The notes under the pieces were generated by a model that made no database searches, was not told the origin of the DNA, and saw nothing but the letters and a program-made list of their open reading frames with translations. This document shows, piece by piece, positions 1-5,009 of a stretch of 5,009 nt of DNA. The stretch is from Bacteroidota bacterium (lineage in GTDB: Bacteria; Bacteroidota; Bacteroidia; B-17B0; B-17BO): the NCBI GenBank assembly GCA_025356715.1, contig JANXRU010000097.1, positions 1 through 5,009 of the forward strand, written 5' to 3'. How positions within the stretch are numbered: the first letter of the stretch is position 1; every line of letters begins with the position of its first letter. The position numbers were made by a program, and so were the translations under genes.

Positions 1-599
1 GATTCCACTTCATCACCAAATAACTCTAAACGGAACGGGAACTCATTTGCGAAAGAAAAAACATCTATGATTCCACCGCGGATAGAATATTGGCCGGGTT
101 CAAATACAAAATCAACATTTTGAAAATCATAGCTGTTTAAAAACTCCGAAATAAAATCGATACTCAGTTTTTCTCCACGTTTTATTTGCAGGGTGTTTTT
201 ACTGAGTTGGCTTTTAGTCGTTATTTTTTCGCTTAGGGCCAATGGATAAGTCACCATTACGCCTTTAAAATTCTCTCGGGATAAAGAGCTTAAAATTTCG
301 GCTCTTTCCTGAATATTAGCATTGGAAGTTTTTTCAGGATGATAAGGCAATCGGTGCGACTCGGGATAGAACAGAACGTTATTATCCGGTAAAATAGCTT
401 GGAGATCATTAAATAAATAAGCTGCTTTTTCTTTGTCGGGAACAATAATAAGTGTGGATTTTGGGGTATTTAAAAAGGCCTCTTTTACAATAAAGGCAAT
501 AGATGAGCCCTTCAAACCTAAAAAACTGCTGTTTTTTTCCGGCTTAAAATTGTATTCCTTTTGTGCTAAGATCCTGTCTAAAATCTTCCCTTCGATCAT
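1..599 (-). CDS. mfd: Transcription-repair coupling factor Mfd, N-terminal part (truncated by window edge)
   Basis: Mfd is a cytoplasmic ATP-dependent translocase that removes RNA polymerase stalled at DNA lesions and recruits UvrA for nucleotide excision repair. Only the first 199 codons are present; the translocase and RNAP-binding domains lie beyond position 1. The visible part corresponds to the UvrB-homology module. There is a GLKGSS segment at residues 28-33, a Walker-A-like position that lacks the full ATP-binding motif, as is usual for Mfd. FYPESHRLPYHP follows at about 77-88. The highly conserved block YSIRGGIIDVFSF lies at 171-183, followed by RLELFGDEVES at about 190-200. These last motifs are shared by UvrB and Mfd, but the sequence around them fits Mfd better. 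The ATG at 599 is the first in-frame Met after an in-frame stop at 624-626, and it gives a normal N-terminus length. It is transcribed divergently from the secreted-protein gene to its right. Identification is by motif recognition only. Confidence 0.93.
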   Translation of the reverse strand, partial: MIEGKILDRILAQKEYNFKPEKNSSFLGLKGSSIAFIVKEAFLNTPKSTLIIVPDKEKAAYLFNDLQAILPDNNVLFYPESHRLPYHPEKTSNANIQERAEILSSLSRENFKGVMVTYPLALSEKITTKSQLSKNTLQIKRGEKLSIDFISEFLNSYDFQNVDFVFEPGQYSIRGGIIDVFSFANEFPFRLELFGDEVE

Positions 600-611
600 C
601 GTATTACTATA

Positions 612-619
612 CAAAAGTA
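612..619 (-). promoter_or_regulatory. Candidate -7 box for mfd (TACTTTTG)
   Basis: Read on the minus strand, these bases are TACTTTTG, a full match to the Bacteroidota -7 consensus TAnnTTTG. The box lies 12 bases upstream of the mfd ATG, so the 5' leader would be only a few bases long. I find no TTG at the usual 17-23 base distance upstream, so the -33 half is missing or degenerate. The call is tentative. Confidence 0.35.
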
Positions 620-729
620 AGTATTAAATGTTAAATCTAAAGTTTTAGGTTTTTAGGAATCCAATCTTATAAAATATCAATGGTTGTTTTTAGCCCTCTT
701 GTGCAATAGTATTGTGTTAAAATATTGAC

Positions 730-760
730 TTTGGGGTTTCGATTCAGTAAATTTATCTTG
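730..760 (+). promoter_or_regulatory. Candidate promoter for the Omp28-like gene (TTTG, 20 bp, TATCTTG)
   Basis: A TTTG at 730-733 fits the Bacteroidota -33 element. After 20 bases comes TATCTTG at 754-760, which is the -7 consensus TAnnTTTG with one T missing. The spacing is within the normal range, and transcription would start around 765, giving a leader of about 50 bases before the ATG at 816. The rest of the 600-815 intergenic region is AT-rich, and I see no RNA gene or strong hairpin in it. Confidence 0.45.
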
Positions 761-815
761 TCGCCCGATACTCAAATTTTGTAACGCAGACTAAATCTTT
801 AATAAAATTTTAAAC

Positions 816-2735
816 ATGAAAAAACAACTACTTACTTTAAGCCTTGCTGTGTTAAGCGTAATGGCTACATCACAAACAGCTCGTATGGTTTTATACGAAG
901 AATTTACCGGCGAAAATTGCGGGCCTTGCGCTTCAACCAATCCCGGATTAAATGTTTTGTTGCTTTCAAATCTAGATAGAGTAATTCCTATTAAATGGCA
1001 GGTTGATATTCCTTCTGCTCCAACAACAACCTGGTCTTTATTCCAAACCAATAAAACTGAAATTCAGTGGCGCGCTTATACTTATGGTTACGCCGTGAGT
1101 TCAGCACCAAGCGGACGTATTGATGGTCAAAGCCAGGTTCCATTCGGTGCCGCATCAGATCATCCGGGCTATATGACTCAAGGTATAATTAATACTGCAA
1201 AAGCGGTTACTTCGCCTTTTACCATTAACATGTTAAGATCATGGGATCCTACATTTACCACTATGACTGCTACAATTAGCATTACCGCTGCACAAAACTA
1301 CACCAGTACAGGCGCGCTAATTTTCCGTACAGTAATGGTAGAAAAAGGAATACATTTTTCTTCAGCCCCTGGTTCTAATGGCGAAAAAGATTTTTATTAT
1401 GCAGCTCGTAAATCTTATCCAACAATTCAAGCTGGTACTTCTTTACCGTCAGCTTGGACCACAGGACAAAATCAAACTTTTACAATTGCTTGCGTAGCGC
1501 CTTCTTATATTGTTACAAAGTCTGAAGTTGAGTTAGTTGGTTTTATTCAGGATGATGGTAACAGAAATGTACAACAGGCCGGAATTACCAGAGCACCAAA
1601 TGATGCTCAGGCAAATGGATTAGTAAGTTCTTTCTTGAATTGCACCACTCCATATACTCCTGCTGTAGCCGTTTATAATGCGGGTAATAATACTATTACA
1701 ACAATGACAATTATTCCTACAGTAGATGGAATTGCAGGTACACCTTATGCATGGACCGGCTCAATAGTTAGCGGTGCAACTTCTACAATTAATATGCCAT
1801 CTTTAACTCCTATAGCAGGGAGTCATACTTATTCGATGAACATTAGTGCAGTAAATGGTGGCGTTGACGATTACCCTGCTAATAATACAAAACCGGGATC
1901 ATTTGCATTAACAAATACAATTATTCCTGCACCAATTGTTCAGCCATTTACAGCTGTTACTTTCCCACCTGCCAATTGGTATAAAAACAATCAAGACAAC
2001 GGTGTATATAATTTTGCAAGAATACCAACCGTAGGTGCCTATGCAGTTACTCCTTATGGAGCTGTTAAATATGATTCTTGGAATAATCCAACTGTTGGTG
2101 ACCGTGATGAATTATACATGCCAACATCAAGCTTCACAGGTTTAACCAGTATGAAATTAACTTTTGATGTAGCTTATGCGCAAGTTGACCCAACTGTATC
2201 TGAAGGTTTAGATGTTATGGTTTCTACTAATTGCGGCGTTACGTGGACAAATGTATATTCGAAATACGGTAGTGTTTTAGCTTCAGCACCGGTAACTACA
2301 GTTGCTTTTACTCCTATAGGAACACAATGGCGTTCTGAAGTTATTAACTTAGGTGCATATGATAATTTACCTCAGGTATTAGTTAAGCTTGTGACATATA
2401 ATGATTATGGAAATAATATTTGGTTAGATAATATTAACCTGGTTTCTTCTACAGATGTTAAATCGGTTATGACTGAATTTAACGGGATAGAATTATTCCC
2501 AAATCCTGCACAGAACGAAGCTACAGTTCGCATCACAACTTCTAAAGCAGGAGAAAGCACTGTCACAATTTTAAATGCTTTAGGCCAGTTAATGCTTCAA
2601 CAAGTAACTGCTCTTGAAATTGGCAGTAATGCTGTTAATTTTGATACTAAGAGTTTAGCTTCAGGAGTATATTATGTTGTTATTGCTGATAAAGAAGGTA
2701 AATCAACAACCAAAAAATTGATCATAAATAAATAA
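816..2735 (+). CDS. Secreted Omp28/thioredoxin-like multidomain protein with T9SS type A sorting domain
   Basis: This 639-residue exported protein probably acts at the cell surface or outside the cell; its exact function is unknown. Residues 1 to about 20 form a signal peptide (MKKQ, a hydrophobic stretch, then ATSQ). Residues 26-43 (LYEEFTGENCGPCASTNP) match the start of Omp28-related/thioredoxin-fold proteins, with a CGPC motif at 35-38. The Omp28-like region continues to about 265 as a beta-rich segment. Residues of about 278-368 resemble a CARDB/Ig-like domain (VYNAGNNTITTM, then VDDYPANN). Residues of about 374-545 look like a jelly-roll 'choice-of-anchor J' domain, with FPPANWYKNN near the start and IWLDNINL at the end. 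Residues of about 558-639 are a type A T9SS sorting domain: LFPNPAQNEA, then LNALGQ, LASGVYYV and a basic KKLIINK end. Such tails direct secretion through the outer membrane and are normally cleaved. The ATG at 816 gives an ideal signal peptide. The gene is a single transcription unit closed by the terminator at 2751. Domain boundaries are by eye. Confidence 0.88.
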   Translation: MKKQLLTLSLAVLSVMATSQTARMVLYEEFTGENCGPCASTNPGLNVLLLSNLDRVIPIKWQVDIPSAPTTTWSLFQTNKTEIQWRAYTYGYAVSSAPSGRIDGQSQVPFGAASDHPGYMTQGIINTAKAVTSPFTINMLRSWDPTFTTMTATISITAAQNYTSTGALIFRTVMVEKGIHFSSAPGSNGEKDFYYAARKSYPTIQAGTSLPSAWTTGQNQTFTIACVAPSYIVTKSEVELVGFIQDDGNRNVQQAGITRAPNDAQANGLVSSFLNCTTPYTPAVAVYNAGNNTITTMTIIPTVDGIAGTPYAWTGSIVSGATSTINMPSLTPIAGSHTYSMNISAVNGGVDDYPANNTKPGSFALTNTIIPAPIVQPFTAVTFPPANWYKNNQDNGVYNFARIPTVGAYAVTPYGAVKYDSWNNPTVGDRDELYMPTSSFTGLTSMKLTFDVAYAQVDPTVSEGLDVMVSTNCGVTWTNVYSKYGSVLASAPVTTVAFTPIGTQWRSEVINLGAYDNLPQVLVKLVTYNDYGNNIWLDNINLVSSTDVKSVMTEFNGIELFPNPAQNEATVRITTSKAGESTVTILNALGQLMLQQVTALEIGSNAVNFDTKSLASGVYYVVIADKEGKSTTKKLIINK

Positions 2736-2750
2736 ATTTTAATTAGTCAG

Positions 2751-2785
2751 ATCGGCCTTCCAGCAATGGGAGGCCGATTTTTTTT
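2751..2785 (+). terminator. Rho-independent terminator after the Omp28-like gene
   Basis: An 11-bp stem pairs 2751-2761 with 2768-2778, with one T-G wobble and an AGCAAT loop at 2762-2767. The GC-rich core is CGGCC/GGCCG. A run of eight T residues (2778-2785) follows the stem directly. It begins 15 bases after the stop codon at 2735, which is typical placement. The structure was read by eye, and no folding energy was computed. Confidence 0.9.
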
Positions 2786-2786
2786 G

Positions 2787-2794
2787 TATCTTTG
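2787..2794 (+). promoter_or_regulatory. -7 box for the 269-residue secreted protein (TATCTTTG)
   Basis: TATCTTTG is a perfect match to the Bacteroidota -7 consensus TAnnTTTG. It lies 16 bases before the ATG at 2811, so the leader would be about 10 bases long. It starts one base after the T-tract of the preceding terminator, so the -33 position falls inside that terminator's hairpin, where no TTG is found. The -33 half is therefore weak or absent. Confidence 0.55.
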
Positions 2795-2810
2795 TTAATG
2801 ATAATTTAAA

Positions 2811-3620
2811 ATGAAAACCATGAAAAAAACATTTACTCTTTTTGCACTTATTTTTACCGGAATGCTGAATGCGCAAAGTCCAAGTTTACAAGCTTGGACA
2901 GTTGATGCTGCGGGTACTACAACTCTGGTTGCGCTTACAAACGGAACTGTTGTTTCCTACATTACATCAGCCTCTAATCCTACTTTAACATCAACTCAAA
3001 CCGTTAAAGTTTCATTTAAGAACACTTCAGCCACAACCCATACTTATTCTATTGTTAGAAGAGATGTTGTATTAAACTCTGCATCACCTGGTGCGTTAGC
3101 TTATTTTTGTTTTGGTGATCTAGGCTCATGTTACAATTCTTTTACCACTGAACCGCCAAGCGATTTTAGTACACTTGTTGCCGGTGCTACAACCGCTCCA
3201 GGAAAACAGTTGATCACTGATCTTGATGAAGCGTATACAGTTGGTTACTCTGAAGTATATTATAAATTATTCAATTTAGCAACAGGTAAAACCGGAGCTG
3301 ACACTTTAAGCTGGACATTTAAATATAATATGGTCGCAGGCGTTAATGAAAACAAGGGAATCATTGCCAATGCAAGTGATATTTATCCTAACCCCGCAAC
3401 GAATAATGCAAATATTACAGTTGTTCTAGCTCAGGAAAGCTCTGTAAAAGTTCAGGTTTATAATAGCCTTGGTTCTTTAATTTATTCAGGCAACGAAGAA
3501 CAATTGACCGGGAAAAATAAAATGAATATTGATTGCACAAACTTCAATTCGGGTTTATATTTTATCACTGTTACTGCTGGTAACTCTAAAGTTACCAAGC
3601 GTTTAGTGGTTAATAAATAA
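2811..3620 (+). CDS. Secreted protein of unknown function with T9SS type A sorting domain
   Basis: This is a 269-residue exported protein whose function I do not recognise. It begins with a signal peptide ending at about residue 22 (hydrophobic TLFALIFTGML, then NAQ, a common Bacteroidota cleavage context). There are two close Met codons, at 2811 and 2820. Starting at the second gives the classic MKK signal-peptide opening, so the true start may be 2820. The mature part (about 23-180) is a single beta-rich, Ig-like segment with KVSFKNTSATTHTYSIVRR at 66-84. It contains a cysteine pair in FCFGDLGSCY (C100 and C107), which could form a disulfide outside the cytoplasm. The segment ends in DTLSWTFKYN. 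Residues of about 189-269 form a type A T9SS sorting domain: DIYPNPATNNA, then VYNSLGSLIY, FNSGLYFITV and a terminal KRLVVNK. It has its own -7 box and is closed by the terminator at 3641, so it is probably monocistronic. Being a T9SS cargo is well supported; any adhesive or enzymatic role is not. Confidence 0.85.
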   Translation: MKTMKKTFTLFALIFTGMLNAQSPSLQAWTVDAAGTTTLVALTNGTVVSYITSASNPTLTSTQTVKVSFKNTSATTHTYSIVRRDVVLNSASPGALAYFCFGDLGSCYNSFTTEPPSDFSTLVAGATTAPGKQLITDLDEAYTVGYSEVYYKLFNLATGKTGADTLSWTFKYNMVAGVNENKGIIANASDIYPNPATNNANITVVLAQESSVKVQVYNSLGSLIYSGNEEQLTGKNKMNIDCTNFNSGLYFITVTAGNSKVTKRLVVNK

Positions 3621-3640
3621 GCCTTTTCTCATTCTGTATT

Positions 3641-3674
3641 AAGCCCCTGCCATTAGCGGGGGCTTTTCTTTTTT
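3641..3674 (+). terminator. Rho-independent terminator after the 269-residue secreted protein
   Basis: A 10-bp stem pairs 3641-3650 with 3656-3665 (AAGCCCCTGC against GCGGGGGCTT, one T-G wobble) around a CATTA loop at 3651-3655. It is followed by a T-rich tail from 3664 to 3674 interrupted by one C. It starts 21 bases after the stop codon at 3620 and separates this gene from the transaldolase-CBS operon. Confidence 0.9.
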
Positions 3675-3691
3675 AATAGCTAAAATTTTTG

Positions 3692-3699
3692 TTTCTTTG
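3692..3699 (+). promoter_or_regulatory. Candidate -7 box for the transaldolase-CBS operon (TTTCTTTG)
   Basis: TTTCTTTG differs from the Bacteroidota -7 consensus TAnnTTTG at one base. It lies 20 bases upstream of the ATG at 3720 and just beyond the preceding terminator. The expected -33 position is within the terminator's T-tract and shows no TTG. Transcription would start around 3705, inside the inverted repeat at 3703-3717. Confidence 0.35.
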
Positions 3700-3702
3700 A
3701 GC

Positions 3703-3717
3703 TTGTAAATTTTACAA
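3703..3717 (+). repeat. Perfect 7-bp inverted repeat in the leader (TTGTAAA-T-TTTACAA)
   Basis: The bases TTGTAAATTTTACAA form a perfect palindrome of two 7-bp arms around a single central T. It ends two bases before the ATG of the transaldolase-CBS gene and covers the predicted transcription start. This is a plausible place for a dimeric repressor, but in AT-rich DNA a repeat of this size can arise by chance. No regulator is encoded in the window. With a one-base centre it cannot form a stable RNA hairpin at full length. Confidence 0.4.
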
Positions 3718-3719
3718 CT

Positions 3720-4730
3720 ATGGAATTATATTTAGACTCAGCCAACTTAAAAGAAATTGAAGAAGGTTTTAAACTTGGTTTTTTAAATGGTTTAACAACT
3801 ACTCCCACTTTTATGCAAAAAGAGGGCATCACTGATATTGATGGCGCTATTGTTAAGCTAAGCAAAATAGTTCCTGTACTTCAAATTGAAGCTTTAGGGA
3901 ATACTGCTGATGAAGTTTTAAAAGAAGCCGAGCGTCAATTAGCTTTAGGTTTAGATCCCAAAAAAACAGTATTTAAAATTCCGGTTTCGTTAGAAGGTGT
4001 TAAGGCATGTAAAGTTTTACGCGATAAAGGTTATTTAGTAAACGTACATTTAGTTTATACTTTACAGCAAGCTTATATGGCTATGCACGCAGGAGCAACT
4101 TATGTTTGTCCGCTTGTTGGCCGTTTACAAGATCAAGGACATGATGCTTTATCTTTAGTTGAACAATGTGTTGATGCTGTCGATCTTTACGGATATGATA
4201 CAAAAATTATGTTCTCATCAGTGCGTACTGCTGAGCATGTAAGAAATGCAATTAATATTGGCGTGCACACTATTACTGTTCCGCTTAAAATAATTAAACA
4301 ACTTACCGAAAATAATTTTACAACTGTTGGTACCGATCAGTTCATTATGGATACTCGTTTAATGATGGTGAAAGTAAAAGAAGCCATTAAAGGAATTAAT
4401 CCTGTAGTAAGCGAAAATACATCTATTACCGACGCTATTATTAAAATGACAGAATTTGGTTATGGCGCAGTAACAGTTACAAAAGCCGATGGAAGCGTTA
4501 AAGGTGTATTTACTGATGGATCATTACGCAAATTAATTATGGAAAAAGGTCGTGATATTTTAACTAAAAAATTATCTGACCTTGATTACCGCGAACCAAT
4601 TACAATTGACGGAAATATTTTATTAAATGAGGCAAATGTTTTATTTAAAAAAACCAATGTGGATACAATTGTTGTAACAGATGGCGGTAAGCCTGTTGGG
4701 ATGTTAGACATACAAGACATCACAGCTTAA
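3720..4730 (+). CDS. Small transaldolase/F6P-aldolase-like enzyme fused to a C-terminal CBS-domain pair
   Basis: This 336-residue cytoplasmic protein has two parts. Residues 1 to about 215 match the small class I transaldolase/FSA (TalC) family, beta-alpha barrels that move or cleave sugar-phosphate carbon units through a lysine Schiff base. Visible landmarks are MELYLDSAN at 1-9 (Asp6), GLTTTPTF at 24-31, Glu57, FKIPVS at 85-90 with the Schiff-base Lys86, VNVHLVYT at 107-114, VCPLVGR at 129-135 and MFSSVRT at 164-170. Family members usually stop near 215-225 residues. Here about 120 residues are added: two CBS motifs at about 226-280 and 290-336, with GVFTDGSLRKL at 262-272 and PVGMLDIQDI at 325-334. 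These closely resemble the CBS pair of KdsD/KpsF arabinose-5-phosphate isomerases, suggesting allosteric control by a nucleotide or nucleotide sugar. The usual TTNP asparagine is Thr28, and other active-site positions differ, so the substrate is uncertain. It leads an operon, seven bases upstream of a KdsC-like phosphatase. The fold is confident; the reaction is not. Confidence 0.88.
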   Translation: MELYLDSANLKEIEEGFKLGFLNGLTTTPTFMQKEGITDIDGAIVKLSKIVPVLQIEALGNTADEVLKEAERQLALGLDPKKTVFKIPVSLEGVKACKVLRDKGYLVNVHLVYTLQQAYMAMHAGATYVCPLVGRLQDQGHDALSLVEQCVDAVDLYGYDTKIMFSSVRTAEHVRNAINIGVHTITVPLKIIKQLTENNFTTVGTDQFIMDTRLMMVKVKEAIKGINPVVSENTSITDAIIKMTEFGYGAVTVTKADGSVKGVFTDGSLRKLIMEKGRDILTKKLSDLDYREPITIDGNILLNEANVLFKKTNVDTIVVTDGGKPVGMLDIQDITA

Positions 4731-4737
4731 AACATCC

Positions 4738-5009
4738 ATGAGTAATTTAAAAGCTTTTGAAAATAACGGCGGCAGGTTCCTGATTTCAGAATCTTTATTT
4801 ACTTCCAAATTAAATCACATTAAAGCTTTTGTTTTTGATTGGGACGGCGTTTTTACCAACGGCGAAAAAGATCATGAATTACAAAGTCGTTTTAACGAAG
4901 TGGATTCGATGGGCACGAACATGCTGCGTTTTGCTTTTTTTTTAGAACATAAAGAGTTACCGATCACGGCCATCATATCCGGCGAAAATAATAAAACTGC
5001 ATTTACATT
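4738..5009 (+). CDS. KdsC-like HAD-superfamily phosphatase, N-terminal part (truncated by window edge)
   Basis: Only the first 90 codons are present, and the frame is open to the right edge. After an N-terminal extension of about 27 residues comes IKAFVFDWDGVFTNG (28-42), the HAD motif I, with the nucleophile Asp34 and the acid/base Asp36. FNEVDSMGTNMLRF at 52-65 corresponds to the F-x(3)-D-x(2)-G segment of KdsC-type enzymes. ITAIISGE at 76-83 is motif II, with Ser81. KdsC removes phosphate from Kdo-8-phosphate; related enzymes act on other ulosonic or nonulosonic acid phosphates. The Trp in DWDG replaces the small or hydrophobic residue more usual in KdsC. Motifs III and IV are not in the window, so specificity cannot be judged. 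The ATG lies seven bases after the stop of the transaldolase-CBS gene, indicating co-transcription. There is no Shine-Dalgarno sequence, as elsewhere here. I infer that it acts on the same or a neighbouring metabolite of the pathway. Confidence 0.8.
   Translation, partial: MSNLKAFENNGGRFLISESLFTSKLNHIKAFVFDWDGVFTNGEKDHELQSRFNEVDSMGTNMLRFAFFLEHKELPITAIISGENNKTAFT

Noticed and set aside
433..627. 64-codon plus-strand open frame
   Set aside because: It lies opposite the well-supported mfd start region and has no recognisable protein features; it is a shadow of mfd.
704..714. Short palindrome CAATA-G-TATTG upstream of the Omp28-like gene promoter
   Set aside because: Five-base arms in AT-rich DNA are expected by chance, and the arms do not extend further.
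774..781. AAATTTTG as an alternative -7 box for the Omp28-like gene
   Set aside because: It has one mismatch and no TTG at a suitable distance upstream; the 730-760 pair has better spacing.
791..1051. 86-codon minus-strand open frame
   Set aside because: It is antisense to the signal peptide and CGPC region of the Omp28-like gene, which is clearly coding on the plus strand.
2798..2809. Three-codon frame (ATG ATA ATT TAA) just before the 2811 start
   Set aside because: It is too short to be a meaningful leader peptide and begins at about the predicted transcription start; probably coincidence.
3680..3865. 61-codon minus-strand open frame
   Set aside because: It is antisense to the conserved N-terminus of the transaldolase gene and runs through its promoter region.

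Overview
The window looks like chromosomal DNA from a member of the Bacteroidota (Flavobacteriia/Sphingobacteriia-like). The DNA is AT-rich. Genes lack clear Shine-Dalgarno sequences, and several are preceded by matches or near-matches to the Bacteroidota -7 box TAnnTTTG. Two encoded proteins end in type A sorting domains of the type IX secretion system (T9SS), which is restricted to this phylum.

Layout: (1) Positions 1-599, minus strand, hold the N-terminal 199 residues of the transcription-repair coupling factor Mfd; the rest lies off the left edge. (2) Positions 600-815 are a divergent intergenic region with a likely promoter for each side. (3) Positions 816-2735 encode a 639-residue secreted protein with an Omp28/thioredoxin-like N-terminus carrying CGPC, a CARDB-like segment, a jelly-roll 'choice-of-anchor J'-like segment and a T9SS tail. 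A strong intrinsic terminator follows, with the next gene's -7 box directly behind its T-tract. (4) Positions 2811-3620 encode a 269-residue secreted protein of unknown function, also with a T9SS tail, followed by a second intrinsic terminator. (5) Positions 3720-4730 encode a small transaldolase/fructose-6-phosphate-aldolase-type domain fused to a C-terminal CBS pair of the kind found in arabinose-5-phosphate isomerase (KdsD). Seven bases later, from 4738 to the right edge, begins a KdsC-like HAD phosphatase.

The first three genes appear to be independent units separated by terminators and promoters. The last two look like an operon. It pairs a sugar-phosphate aldolase-fold enzyme, with a regulatory module normally seen on KdsD, with a phosphatase of the KdsC type. 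This suggests a sugar-phosphate or ulosonic-acid route, possibly for cell-surface glycans. The aldolase domain keeps the Schiff-base lysine but differs at several usually conserved active-site positions, so its reaction may not be that of ordinary transaldolase. This operon is the most interesting part of the window.
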